A stretch of DNA of 64,000 bases from an uncultured Bacteroidales bacterium (GCA_900318085.1 ONJF01000017.1:1-64000); one strand, 5' to 3'; counted from the first letter of the stretch, positions 17,594-26,835 are shown. Program-made: numbers and translations. The notes: generated from the letters alone by a model not told the origin.

Positions 17594-19939
17594 TCAGTAT
17601 TTGAAGTTATAGGTGATGGAAGGAACTGCCGAGAACAGATACATGTTCTTGGTGACGATGTTGCCGTTAGGCCCTTGGTCGAAGGTAATCGCCCAAGTAT
17701 TATGACGAGCATAGGCGTTATAAACCGAGACATTCAGCTCATGCTGCCAACGGCGGCTGTCAAGCTTGCCCAACTTGCAGGTGAATGACAGGTCGAGGCG
17801 ATGATAGTCGGGATAACGGCTCTCATTGCGTCTGCCGTTGTATACGGCATAAGTCACTCCGTTGATGGTATATTGTCCATAGGGGAAAGTCACGGGCTGA
17901 CCTGTATTGTAGATCCAGTTGGCGGCGAGGGTAATGCGCGGTGTCACATCGTAACTGCCCACGATGACGATGTTGTGCGGGCGGTCGTAAGGCGAGCGGT
18001 ATTCCCTACCGAGACTGATTTCGGGAATGGTGCGGAACGTACGTGAATAGGTGTACGAAATCCATCCCGTGAACTTGCCCACATTCTTCCTAACGAGGAA
18101 CTCGGCGCCATAGCTTCGGCCTTTGCCCACGCGCAACTCACCGTCAATCAGCAAATAGCCATAGGTGATGGCGTTATCCTTGAAGTCGATGACGTTTTTC
18201 ATGTCCTTGTAATACACCTCCACCGAAGTCTCGATGGCGTCATCGGCGAAGTTGCGGAAATAGCCGAGGGCAAACTGGTCGCATTTCTGGGGCTTCACAT
18301 TAGGACTGGTCGGGAACCACACGTCGAAAGGCAGACCGCCTGTCGCCGACGAGGCCACTTGGGCATACTGCACCGTGCGCGAATAAGAGGCCTTGATCGA
18401 CGAATGCTCGTCGATTTGGAACATGGCCGCCACACGTGGTTCGGGATTGACAACCGTATTAAACACCTCTCCTCTGCCATAATAAAGGGTATCCATAGGA
18501 GAATGGAGGATAGTGTCAAACACATACAACTCTTCCTGTCCTATGTTTTGGAAGCACGACAGTCTCAAACCTGCACGGAAAGTGAGACGAGGCACGGGTG
18601 TGTAGTCATGGGTAAAATATACGGCATGCTCCAACGCCTTACGGGCCACCGCTTTCGACTGGTCAATCTGAAGATATTGCGAGAGGGCTCCTCCCCTGTC
18701 GTTAATCTCACCTTGCAGGTAAGATTGTATGCCCGTGGTAAGGCCGAACTTCGACGTGTGTTCATCGTTCCAATGCATCGCGAAGTCGTAGTTGAGGCTG
18801 GCGGCATCGGTGCCCGCCTTGATGGCGAAGTCATAAGGATTGTAAGCGATATCGATGCTGTAGCGATAGCGCGAACCTATCAGTGAGAGGTTGGAGGTGA
18901 AGCGGTCGGAGAAGATGTGACTCCAACGCAGTGTGGCGCTGCTATTGCCATAGCCCAAGCCTATCATCTGCTGCATCGAGAACTGGTCGTGGCCGTTATA
19001 GAATGACAAGAACAGGCGGTCTTTCTTGCCGAGGCTTTGCGACACCTTGGCGTTCACGTCGTAGAAATTGATCTTCGATTTGTTGAGGTCTTCACCCAGG
19101 AAAGGCAGGATGAGACCTGCATAGGTCCTGCGGCCTGCCAGCATCACCGAGGTCTTATGGTCGAAAAGCGGGGTCTCGAGCATCAGGTGGCTCGTCACCA
19201 AACCCACGCCGCCTTGAAAGCCAAAACGTTTGGGCATCTCGTCCTTGACCGACACATCGAGCACCGATGACAGACGACCACCGAAGTTGGCAGGGATGTC
19301 GCCCTTATACAGCGTGGCATCCTTCACCACGTCGTTGTTGAACACGGAAAAGAATCCAAGAAAATGCGAGGCGTTGTAGATGGGAGCACCGTCAAGCAAT
19401 ATGAGGTTGTGGTCGGTGGCACCACCGCGTACGCTGAAGCCCGACGAGCCTTCCGAGGCCGACTGCACGCCCGGCAACAAGGTGATGCTCTTGATGACAT
19501 CCACCTCGCCCATCAACGCCGGTATCTTCTTGATGGTGATCATATCGAGCGTCTGCACGCTCATCGCCATGGCGGTCACATTTCGGTCCTTGCGCTCGCT
19601 GGTGACTTGCACCTCCGACAATTTCTCCAATTCGGGCTGCAGCTTCATGTTGACTGTCTGCGGCTTGGCGGTCACGGTCACTTTCTTGTTAAGTGTTGTG
19701 TAACCCACATACGAGACACGCAACATATGCTCGCCCAAGGGCAAATCCAGTTCGTAACGGCCTTTCTCGTCAGTTGTGGTACCCTGCTGCAGTTTCTCGA
19801 CATAAACCGACACACCTATCAGAGTCTCGCTGGTCTCGGCATCCTTGATGACGCCCGAAACCCGTCCTTCCTGCTGTGCCAACACATTGAATGCCAATAA
19901 TAAAAGACAGATTAAAAACAAATAAGATTTTCGACGCAT
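17594..19939 (-). CDS. TonB-dependent outer-membrane receptor
   Basis: A 781-residue receptor from ATG 19939. A longer in-frame start at 19981 lies upstream of the promoter box and is rejected. Residues 1-22 are the signal peptide. Residues about 24-110 form a carboxypeptidase-regulatory-like beta domain (GVIKDAETSETLIGVSV), followed by the plug (DVIKSITLLPGVQSASEGSSGFSVRGG, ILLDGAPIYN) and a 22-strand barrel ending in an aromatic residue (ITYNFKY). Such receptors import large substrates with TonB energy. The partner lipoproteins are DUF4249 rather than SusD, a combination common in Bacteroidota and of unknown substrate. Confidence 0.92.
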   Translation of the reverse strand: MRRKSYLFLICLLLLAFNVLAQQEGRVSGVIKDAETSETLIGVSVYVEKLQQGTTTDEKGRYELDLPLGEHMLRVSYVGYTTLNKKVTVTAKPQTVNMKLQPELEKLSEVQVTSERKDRNVTAMAMSVQTLDMITIKKIPALMGEVDVIKSITLLPGVQSASEGSSGFSVRGGATDHNLILLDGAPIYNASHFLGFFSVFNNDVVKDATLYKGDIPANFGGRLSSVLDVSVKDEMPKRFGFQGGVGLVTSHLMLETPLFDHKTSVMLAGRRTYAGLILPFLGEDLNKSKINFYDVNAKVSQSLGKKDRLFLSFYNGHDQFSMQQMIGLGYGNSSATLRWSHIFSDRFTSNLSLIGSRYRYSIDIAYNPYDFAIKAGTDAASLNYDFAMHWNDEHTSKFGLTTGIQSYLQGEINDRGGALSQYLQIDQSKAVARKALEHAVYFTHDYTPVPRLTFRAGLRLSCFQNIGQEELYVFDTILHSPMDTLYYGRGEVFNTVVNPEPRVAAMFQIDEHSSIKASYSRTVQYAQVASSATGGLPFDVWFPTSPNVKPQKCDQFALGYFRNFADDAIETSVEVYYKDMKNVIDFKDNAITYGYLLIDGELRVGKGRSYGAEFLVRKNVGKFTGWISYTYSRTFRTIPEISLGREYRSPYDRPHNIVIVGSYDVTPRITLAANWIYNTGQPVTFPYGQYTINGVTYAVYNGRRNESRYPDYHRLDLSFTCKLGKLDSRRWQHELNVSVYNAYARHNTWAITFDQGPNGNIVTKNMYLFSAVPSITYNFKY

Positions 19940-19958
19940 TTCCTTCAAAAAATTTGCG

Positions 19959-19966
19959 CAAAGATA
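19959..19966 (-). promoter_or_regulatory. -7 promoter box TATCTTTG for the TonB operon
   Basis: Minus-strand TATCTTTG 20 bases upstream of the ATG at 19939; it decides the receptor start. Confidence 0.6.
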
Positions 19967-20020
19967 CAAAAGATTAGGCATTTACAGGCCTTTTCCCCTG
20001 CAAAACCCACAAAACAACAA

Positions 20021-22936
20021 TTATTCCAACGACTTATACCCCATCCTGTCCATCTTCTCCACCTCCAGCGATGGCTGTCCAAACTCTTCCGTCACCTTGC
20101 CCAAGAGCAGATACACCCCGTCGCCTTGGAAGGGCCATGCCTTCAGCACCTGCGGGAAATGCACCGTGTCAAAGGCCTCGCCAGTGACATCGACAAAGGT
20201 ACCCAAAGCCATGGTCTCGCCCTTGCAGGTGCGCACATATTTCACCGTCACCAGCTTGCCCAGCATCCGATAGCTTTTGCCCACAAAATGTAGCATCTGC
20301 GAGGCCATCAGCTCACCTCGGAATTTGGTCTTCAGCAGGTCGAACCAAGTCAAAGAGACAGGGAAACCATACAGTTCAATCTCATCGTAGGCATTCTGCA
20401 AGGCATTGGCCTGAAAATCGGGGAACTCGAAATGCCTGTTCTCCAATGGGAAGAGCGTCTCGGGCTGTTCTTTCTTGCCTTGGTCCTTGTTGAGATGCGC
20501 TTGCCAAAGCAGCTCGGCCTTGGTCTGCTTCGTGAAGCTGAAAGCTCCGCCTCGGATGAGCAGAACAAGTTGTTCCAATGTGAAAGGCACCCGCGCGACG
20601 AAATCCTCCAAACTCTTAAAAGGCCCTCGCGCCTTGCGTTCGGCGACGAAATACTCCACAAACCGCTGCTCGATGCCTTGCAGATGCACAAAGCCCATGA
20701 AGATTGTCCGTCCGTTCAAAGTGGTGAGGTAATCGCTGCGGTTGACGCAAGGCAGATGGATTTTGGCCCCCATACGCCGCGCCTCGTTGAAGTAGAACCA
20801 GGTCTGATAGAAGCCACCAAAATTGTTGATGACGGCCACCTGAAACTCCAGCGGATAGTGGCTCTTCAGATAGAGACTCTGGTAGCTCTCCACGGCATAC
20901 GAGGCCGAATGCGCCTTCGAGAAGGAATAGCCCGAAAACGACTCAATCTGCCGCCACAACTCGCTCACCAAGGCATCGGGATAACCCTTGGCCTTGCAGT
21001 TGTCGAAGAAACGCTTCGTGACCTCCTCAAACTCCGACTTGTCGCGCATCTTATGTCCCATCATGCGGCGCAACACATCGGCATCGGCCAAGTCCAATCC
21101 CGCAAAGTAATGCCCCACCTTAAGCACATCCTCCTGATAGATCATCACGCCATAGGTCTCGGACAGCAGCTCTTTCAACAGCGGATGCTTATAGTCCACC
21201 GTCTCGGGATGATGGAAGCGATGGATGTATTCGCGCATCATGCCCGAGCGCGCCACGCCAGGACGGATGATGGAGCTGGCCGCCACTAAGGTCTTGTAGT
21301 CGGAACAACGCAACTTACGCAGAAGGCCACGCATGGCTGGGCTCTCAATGTAGAAGCATCCGCAGGTCTCGGCTTTCAACAGTTGCCGTCGTATCAGCTC
21401 ATCCTGTTTCAGCGCGTTGATTTGATGGATGTCGATGCGGATGCCACGGCTGTGTTCCACCATCTCCACCGCGTCGCGGATGTGTGCGATGCCGCGCTGG
21501 CTGAGGATGTCCATCTTGACGAGGCCCATCTTCTCGGCTGAATACATGTCGTATTGCGTCGTCGGGAAGCCCTTGGGCGGCATATCGAGGGCGGCGAAGT
21601 CGGTGATGGGGCTCTCGGTGATGAGCACGCCTCCGGCATGGATGGAGCGTTGGCGTGGGAAGTCGCGGAGGCGCTCGGCAAACGACAGGATCTGCTGACC
21701 GATGAAATACTGCTGGGCAAATGCCTTCGGATTGCGCTCCATCTGGTCGATTTCGCCTTTGGGCAGGCCAAACACCTTGCCCAATTCGCGGCAGAGCGAG
21801 TTCTCCTGGAAGGTGACCGTCGCGCCCAACAGGGCCACATGCTCCCGACCGTATTTCTCGAAGATGTGCGCGATGACACGGTCGCGGTCGCGCCACGAGA
21901 AGTCGAGGTCGAAGTCAGGTGGACTGCTCCGCTTGGGGTTGAGGAAACGCTCGAAGTACAAGTCCAATTCTATCGGGTCCACATCGGTGATCTTCAGGCA
22001 GTAGGCCACCACGCTGTTGGCCCCGCTGCCCCGCCCGACATGATAGAAGCCTTGTGACATGGCAAAACGAACGATTTCCCAAGCGATGAGAAAATAGGCG
22101 CAGAAGCCCATCCGCTCGATGATGTCGAGTTCCTTTTCGATGCGGCGGTAGGCGGTCTTGTTGGCCGTGCCATAGCGGTAAGCCATGCCGTCGAAGGCCA
22201 ACTTGCGCAGTAGTTCGCGGTCATCATAGGCGTTGCCCGTGAAGGTGCGCTTACTCTTCACGCTCGCATCGATGCCGATTTCACATTGTTCCAAGATATG
22301 TTCCGCGTTTTCAACCAATTGCGGATAGAGCGCATAGGTGGTCCTCATTCTTTCGGCAGGCAGCAGGATCTCATCGGGGGCGGCACAAGCCTTGGGGTCG
22401 AGGCGCGAGATCAGCACATTCCCGTCGATGGCGCGCATACACTGGTGCAGTTCGAAGTCGGCCTCTTCAGCAAAGGTGATGGGTTGCATGGCCACGAGCT
22501 TCTCGAACGAATCGCAGGCGAACATCTTGGTCAGTTGAGAGAAGCGCACGCCAAGGTATTCATTCGCTTTCAGTTGGTTTGGCCGACGCTTTCCGAAGGG
22601 GTAGATGACGAAGACCTCCTCCCATTCGGGCGCCATCTCGGGATAGGGTTGCTTGGTGAGGTTATGCTGGGTCAGGAAACGGTTCAGCTCGGCGAAACCC
22701 TTGTTGTTTTTGGCCAAGGCCACATAGAGCAGTTCGTTGCCGTTGCGCACCTCTACGCCCATAACGGGCCGGACACCTTTCTTCTGGCATTCGAACACGA
22801 AGTCGGCGGCACCCATCGTCGTGTTGATGTCGGTCAAAGGCAAGACGGCATAGCCCATCGCGGCGGCCTTACTGACCAGGTCCGCAATCGGCATCGTGCC
22901 GTAGCACAGGCTGTTATATGAATGGACGGCGATCAT
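20021..22936 (-). CDS. dnaE2: Error-prone DNA polymerase III alpha, DnaE2-like
   Basis: A 971-residue C-family polymerase. The N-terminal 200 residues are a PHP domain (AVHSYNSLCYG at 3-13, PLTDINTTMGAADF). The palm carries PDFDLDFSW with catalytic D341 and D343. Further blocks (GRGSGANSVVAYCL, RSIHAGGV, SGYSFSKAHSASYA) follow the DnaE order, and the C-terminal 100 residues include an OB-like fold. It is shorter than replicative DnaE (about 1160) and fits DnaE2, used for mutagenic lesion bypass. ImuA and ImuB, its usual partners, are not in the window; DinB and a LexA-like repressor are. An operator-like sequence shared with the dinB promoter region starts 17 bases upstream. Confidence 0.85.
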   Translation of the reverse strand: MIAVHSYNSLCYGTMPIADLVSKAAAMGYAVLPLTDINTTMGAADFVFECQKKGVRPVMGVEVRNGNELLYVALAKNNKGFAELNRFLTQHNLTKQPYPEMAPEWEEVFVIYPFGKRRPNQLKANEYLGVRFSQLTKMFACDSFEKLVAMQPITFAEEADFELHQCMRAIDGNVLISRLDPKACAAPDEILLPAERMRTTYALYPQLVENAEHILEQCEIGIDASVKSKRTFTGNAYDDRELLRKLAFDGMAYRYGTANKTAYRRIEKELDIIERMGFCAYFLIAWEIVRFAMSQGFYHVGRGSGANSVVAYCLKITDVDPIELDLYFERFLNPKRSSPPDFDLDFSWRDRDRVIAHIFEKYGREHVALLGATVTFQENSLCRELGKVFGLPKGEIDQMERNPKAFAQQYFIGQQILSFAERLRDFPRQRSIHAGGVLITESPITDFAALDMPPKGFPTTQYDMYSAEKMGLVKMDILSQRGIAHIRDAVEMVEHSRGIRIDIHQINALKQDELIRRQLLKAETCGCFYIESPAMRGLLRKLRCSDYKTLVAASSIIRPGVARSGMMREYIHRFHHPETVDYKHPLLKELLSETYGVMIYQEDVLKVGHYFAGLDLADADVLRRMMGHKMRDKSEFEEVTKRFFDNCKAKGYPDALVSELWRQIESFSGYSFSKAHSASYAVESYQSLYLKSHYPLEFQVAVINNFGGFYQTWFYFNEARRMGAKIHLPCVNRSDYLTTLNGRTIFMGFVHLQGIEQRFVEYFVAERKARGPFKSLEDFVARVPFTLEQLVLLIRGGAFSFTKQTKAELLWQAHLNKDQGKKEQPETLFPLENRHFEFPDFQANALQNAYDEIELYGFPVSLTWFDLLKTKFRGELMASQMLHFVGKSYRMLGKLVTVKYVRTCKGETMALGTFVDVTGEAFDTVHFPQVLKAWPFQGDGVYLLLGKVTEEFGQPSLEVEKMDRMGYKSLE

Positions 22937-22952
22937 TTAAACGACTTTGATT

Positions 22953-23000
22953 AGTTTTTAATCAAAAATCTCGCCGTAAATTTAATCAAAATATTTGGGA
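22953..23000. promoter_or_regulatory. Operator-like element, dnaE2 copy
   Basis: A 48-base sequence matching 25719-25766 at 41 of 48 positions by eye, in the same orientation relative to the gene it precedes. On the minus strand it holds two TGATTA boxes spaced 24 bases apart around a TA(C/T)GGCGA core. At the dnaE2 copy a third, inverted TAATCA adds a palindrome TTTGATTA-N5-TAATCAAA. It is a candidate binding site for the S24 repressor encoded at 26019. Confidence 0.6.
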
Positions 23001-23060
23001 TGCGAGTTAATATGAAGGCAAAACTTTTGCTTCATACAGAAACTAACGGCACAACCCAAA

Positions 23061-23165
23061 TCACAAGAACATCCCCATAAAAGCCGGCACCAAAACAATG
23101 TCGCCGTCTTTCTTTACAAAAACAATATGCCGAAGGCTTAATTGATGTCTTTCAGCAACCACTTC
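23061..23165 (-). pseudogene. Possible gene remnant upstream of dnaE2
   Basis: Read on the minus strand, a frame overlapping the last codons of the DUF4143 gene gives a protein-like C-terminus (HIVFVKKDGDIVLVP, then AFMGMFL and a stop at 23061). It is too short for a gene and has no start codon. It may be the remains of a coding region lost during insertion of the neighbouring ATPase gene. Weak evidence. Confidence 0.3.
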
Positions 23166-24421
23166 CAACAAGGAATCACCTCAATATTGCCGTATTGGTC
23201 AGTCAGAGTGCCTTCCTCGTCGTAGGTTACGATGATACGTCGGCGGCAAGGATAAAGGTGGGTGAGTTTGGTAATGGCGCCGACCTCTCGTTCGGCTGTT
23301 TCTGGATCGGCCAACGAATAGGCGACTTGTACGGCGAGTTCGTCCTCCGGCACATAGAAATCAACTTCAACATTGGCATGATAGAAATAGACACGGTCAT
23401 TGTCAAGGTCGTGTCCGTATTTCCGGAATAGAGACAACGCCACTAGATTCTCCAACAAGGCGGTTTCGCCATCCATCAGTTGCAACGAAAGGATGCCATT
23501 GTCGATGAAATAATATTTGCAAACGCTTTCCTTTTCTGCAAATGCCGAGGCTATGTTCCTCAAACGTAGCAACAGCCAGGCATCTTCGGAGTAACTGATG
23601 TAACTCGCCACGGTAGGCACACTAATCTTACCCGATATGCTGGAGAGAATCTTCGCAATGCGATTGTAAGACACTGGCTGCTTGACACTTTCAGCCATTT
23701 TCTTGACCATCAACTGAAGCAGTCGGGGATTGGAGATGCCGTTGCGCTGTGCAATGTCGCCGAGATATATCTTTTGGAACACACTGGAAAGGTAGTGCCT
23801 TTTTACGGGCAAAGGGATTGACTCGGGAAGTCCACCCCAAACGAAATAGTCGTTATATGCCTTCATGAATCTAGCCCTCGACTCCGTGGCCGTCAATGCT
23901 AGCGTATCGAATGGCACTTGTATGAAAGAAAGATATTCCGCGAAGCTAAAAGGATAGACCTCCACTGGTAGATAACGCCCTCCAAGCTCGGCCATGATTT
24001 CCTTGGACAACATTTTGGCATTGCTACCAGTAATGAATACGCTGTATTTCTTATCAGCAAGATTGCGGGCGAACTTTTGCCATCCTTCAATGTTTTGTAT
24101 TTCATCAAGAAATAGCATGGGACGTTTGCCATACATCTCCTGATGACATTCGAGGATGAGATTGAAATCCTCTGTCGCAAAGCCTTCAAGACGACTATCC
24201 TCAAAGTCAAGATAGAGCATCTCGTCCCAGTGATGCCCTTCATCGAGCATCTGCCTTATCTTCTGAAACAGGAGAAACGACTTGCCTGAGCGTCTTACCC
24301 CCACAAACACCTGCGACGGGAAACTGTCGAGGTCGTAATTGCGAGGAAAGACATTATATTTCTCTATGTCTTTTTGATTATCGAGAAGCACTTGTTTTAG
24401 AATGTTTCTTGCTATAGCCAT
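23138..24421 (-). CDS. AAA+ ATPase with DUF4143 domain
   Basis: A 427-residue ATPase: Walker A GVRRSGKS (41-48), Walker B MLFLDEIQN with D106-E107, sensor ITGSNA near 130, then a winged-helix region and a C-terminal DUF4143 domain whose DFYVPEDELAVQVAYS stretch resembles a degenerate PD-(D/E)xK nuclease fold. These ATPases are common in gut bacteria and archaea, are often found singly as mobile-like genes, and have no firm function. It separates dnaE2 from dinB. Its own TAAATTTG box upstream suggests independent transcription rather than membership in the repair regulon. A second, different DUF4143 ATPase lies at 28185. Confidence 0.87.
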   Translation of the reverse strand: MAIARNILKQVLLDNQKDIEKYNVFPRNYDLDSFPSQVFVGVRRSGKSFLLFQKIRQMLDEGHHWDEMLYLDFEDSRLEGFATEDFNLILECHQEMYGKRPMLFLDEIQNIEGWQKFARNLADKKYSVFITGSNAKMLSKEIMAELGGRYLPVEVYPFSFAEYLSFIQVPFDTLALTATESRARFMKAYNDYFVWGGLPESIPLPVKRHYLSSVFQKIYLGDIAQRNGISNPRLLQLMVKKMAESVKQPVSYNRIAKILSSISGKISVPTVASYISYSEDAWLLLRLRNIASAFAEKESVCKYYFIDNGILSLQLMDGETALLENLVALSLFRKYGHDLDNDRVYFYHANVEVDFYVPEDELAVQVAYSLADPETAEREVGAITKLTHLYPCRRRIIVTYDEEGTLTDQYGNIEVIPCWKWLLKDIN

Positions 24422-24456
24422 GGCACTTTTATTAAATTCAAACTTAAAAAACGCTG

Positions 24457-24464
24457 CAAATTTA
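24457..24464 (-). promoter_or_regulatory. -7 promoter box TAAATTTG
   Basis: Minus-strand TAAATTTG 36 bases upstream of the ATPase start, within an AT-rich gap. Confidence 0.5.
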
Positions 24465-24495
24465 TAAATTTATATTTAATAAAACAAAAAAAATA

Positions 24496-25632
24496 TCATC
24501 CCGCCGCCCGATGTATGATTTGCTCCCCAAACCGCGTCTTGATCTTATCCAAGGCGGCATACAGATTCGTCAACTCCATGTTGTCGTCAAACAAGGCCAG
24601 TTGCGGCGCCCCGCTGACCAGTTCGCTGAAGCGCACGCCCACCAAACGTATCATCATCCGTCGGTTGTACAGCTTGTCGAAGATGCCGTTCACCGTCTCG
24701 CGCAGCACATGGTCGAAGGCAGTGTAAGGGATGCGTTGCTGCATGTCGTGCGTGTCGAAGTTGGAATAACGCACCTTCACCGTCACGCAGCCCGTCAGCT
24801 TGCCTTGCGAGCGCAGGTCGAAGCCGAGGCTCTCCACCATGCGTGCCAAACATTGTTTGATGGTCACCACGTCGATGGTGTCCTGCTCGAAGGTGCGTTC
24901 CTTGCTGATGGACTTCCGTTCCTGATAGGGACACACCGGCGTGTTGTCCTGCCCGTTGGCCTTCTTCCAGATGTCGAGGCCGTGCTTGCCCATGGCGCGT
25001 TCCATGGCTATGGGTGGCAGCCGGCGCAAGGTGCCTATCTTCTCCACGCCCATCGAACGAAGCAAGGTGTAGGTCTTCTCGCCCACCATCGGGATCTTCT
25101 GCACCGACAGCGGGTCGAGGAAGCTATTAATATAAGGTGTGGGCACTTGCAACTCGCCGTTGGGTTTGGCCTGCCCCGTGGCGATCTTCGACACGGTCTT
25201 GTTCTCCGACAAGCCGAACGAGATGGGCAGCCCCGACTCTTTGATGATACGTTGCCGCAGTTCGTGCGACCACAACTGGCAGTCATGGAAGCGGTCCATG
25301 CCCGTCAGGTCGAGGTAATGCTCGTCGATCGACATCTTCTCGTAGACCGGCGCGCTGTCGGCGATGATGTCGGTCACGAGACGGGAATAACGGCTATAGA
25401 GCTCCATGTCGCCACGGATGAACACCGCCTGCGAACACAACTGACGTGCCATGCGCATCGGCATGGCCGAATGCACGCCGAACTTTCGTGCCTCATAGCT
25501 GCACGTCGACACCACGCCGCGGTCCGACATGCCGCCCACGATGACGGGTTTCCCGTCAAGCGACGGGTTCACCAGCCGCTCCACCGACACGAAGAAAGTG
25601 TCCAAATCCAAGTGTAAAATCGTCCTTTCCAT
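24496..25632 (-). CDS. dinB: DNA polymerase IV (DinB), Y family
   Basis: A 378-residue Y-family translesion polymerase. Catalytic acidic residues are D9 (LHLDLDTFF) and D103-E104 in SIDEHYLDL. Conserved VIVGG, YEARKFGV and the helix-hairpin-helix region (IPMVGEKTYTLLRSMG, IGTLRRLP) follow, then the little-finger domain. The C-terminus ends GEQIIHRAAG without an obvious beta-clamp-binding peptide, though LALFDD near 350 could serve. It copies past damaged bases with low fidelity. Divergent from the LexA-like gene across 386 bases containing an operator-like sequence also found before dnaE2. Confidence 0.93.
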   Translation of the reverse strand: MERTILHLDLDTFFVSVERLVNPSLDGKPVIVGGMSDRGVVSTCSYEARKFGVHSAMPMRMARQLCSQAVFIRGDMELYSRYSRLVTDIIADSAPVYEKMSIDEHYLDLTGMDRFHDCQLWSHELRQRIIKESGLPISFGLSENKTVSKIATGQAKPNGELQVPTPYINSFLDPLSVQKIPMVGEKTYTLLRSMGVEKIGTLRRLPPIAMERAMGKHGLDIWKKANGQDNTPVCPYQERKSISKERTFEQDTIDVVTIKQCLARMVESLGFDLRSQGKLTGCVTVKVRYSNFDTHDMQQRIPYTAFDHVLRETVNGIFDKLYNRRMMIRLVGVRFSELVSGAPQLALFDDNMELTNLYAALDKIKTRFGEQIIHRAAG

Positions 25633-25718
25633 ATTTCGATAAACTCAATATTAGTCATTTTTTCTCCTTTTTTTTGCCCAAAACACTTGCATATTCCAAA
25701 AAAGTTGTAATTTTGACG

Positions 25719-25766
25719 AGTTTTTAATCAAATATTTCGCCATAAAACTAATCATAATATTTGGAA
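25719..25766. promoter_or_regulatory. Operator-like element, dinB/lexA-like copy
   Basis: Partner of 22953-23000. It lies 87 bases upstream of the dinB start and 253 upstream of the repressor start, so it could control both. The 24-base spacing of two TGATTA boxes and the TANGGCGA centre are conserved in both copies. Confidence 0.6.
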
Positions 25767-25831
25767 TAAGACCAAAGACAATAGAAATATTTTTCAATTC
25801 AACTTAAAAGCATGAATAATAAACATATAGA

Positions 25832-26000
25832 AACTACAGATTTGACAGATAACACAGATTGGATTCTGAAAATTAAAGGGATGCAAGCATCCTATTGATA
25901 CAGATGGGCTTTTGCCAGTAGGAATCTGTACTCATTTGACGCTTGCGTCCTTAAAATTTCGTTCGGACAATAATCCGTTAAATCTGTACAATCTGTAGTT
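25832..26000. repeat. Nested inverted-repeat element in the dinB-repressor gap
   Basis: The 386-base gap 25633-26018 contains the operator copy and this element. Outer arms pair AACTACAGATT at 25832 with AATCTGTAGTT at 25990-26000. Inside are GGATGCAAGCATCC, a related arm near GACGCTTGCGTCC, and CAGAT...ATCTG pairs. This makes a long branched hairpin just upstream of the repressor gene; it could be a structured leader or a small palindromic repeat. Confidence 0.6.
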
Positions 26001-26018
26001 AAATAAAAACCTAAATCC

Positions 26019-26828
26019 ATGTACTTCAACACCAACATCAAATTCCTACGCAAACATCGTGGTCGTACTCAGGATGACATTGCCTTTGCCCTGCAAATGA
26101 AACGCTCCACATTGAGCGGCTATGAAAACGGCGTCGCCGAGCCCAACCTCGAGGCTCTGGTCGCCTTCTCCAAGTATTTCGGCATCGCCATCGACACCTT
26201 GGTGAAAGTCGACCTGAGCAGCATCAGCCCGAGCCAACTCTCGCAACTCGAACGCGGCTACGACGTGCACCTGAAAGGCAGCAACCTGCGTGTGCTGGCC
26301 ACCACCGTCAACAACGACAACGACGAGAACATCGAACTCGTCGCCGAGAAGGCCAAGGCCGGCTATGCCACAGGCTTTGCCGACCCCGAATACATCAAGG
26401 TGCTGCCTACCTTCACCATGCCCTTCCTCTCGCACGACCGCAAGTACCGCACCTTCCAGATCAGCGGCGACTCGATGCTGCCCATCCCCGATGGTTCCTA
26501 CGTCACCGGCGAGTATGTCATCGACTGGACCTACATCCGCAGCGGCCAGCCCTACATCGTGCTCACACAGGACGACGGCATCGTCTTCAAGATCGTGGAC
26601 AACAAGATCGAGCACGAAGGCAAACTCACCCTCAGCTCACTCAACCCGCTCTACCACCCCTACGACCTCCCCGCCACCGACATCAAGGAAGTGTGGAAAT
26701 TTGTGCATTACATCAGTGCGGAGATGCCACAACAGCGCGAAAACCGCTTCCGCGAAGAAGAACTGATGCGCACCGTACAGGAATTGAAAAAACAGGTGGA
26801 AGAAATCCAATTGCGGTTGAACATTTAA
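26019..26828 (+). CDS. LexA-like repressor: XRE helix-turn-helix plus S24 self-cleaving domain
   Basis: A 269-residue regulator. Residues 5-62 form a Cro/CI-type helix-turn-helix (TQDDIAFALQMKRSTLSGYE). The C-terminal half is an S24 peptidase: likely cleavage site A114-G115, nucleophile S152 in SGDSMLP and general base K191 in GIVFKIV, in LexA/UmuD-like order and spacing. The tail (about 245-267) is a predicted coiled coil. In Bacteroidota this architecture replaces classical LexA near dinB genes. Inference: RecA-stimulated self-cleavage relieves repression of dinB, dnaE2 and itself. The gene is divergent from dinB. Confidence 0.88.
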   Translation: MYFNTNIKFLRKHRGRTQDDIAFALQMKRSTLSGYENGVAEPNLEALVAFSKYFGIAIDTLVKVDLSSISPSQLSQLERGYDVHLKGSNLRVLATTVNNDNDENIELVAEKAKAGYATGFADPEYIKVLPTFTMPFLSHDRKYRTFQISGDSMLPIPDGSYVTGEYVIDWTYIRSGQPYIVLTQDDGIVFKIVDNKIEHEGKLTLSSLNPLYHPYDLPATDIKEVWKFVHYISAEMPQQRENRFREEELMRTVQELKKQVEEIQLRLNI

Positions 26829-26835
26829 AAACGAA

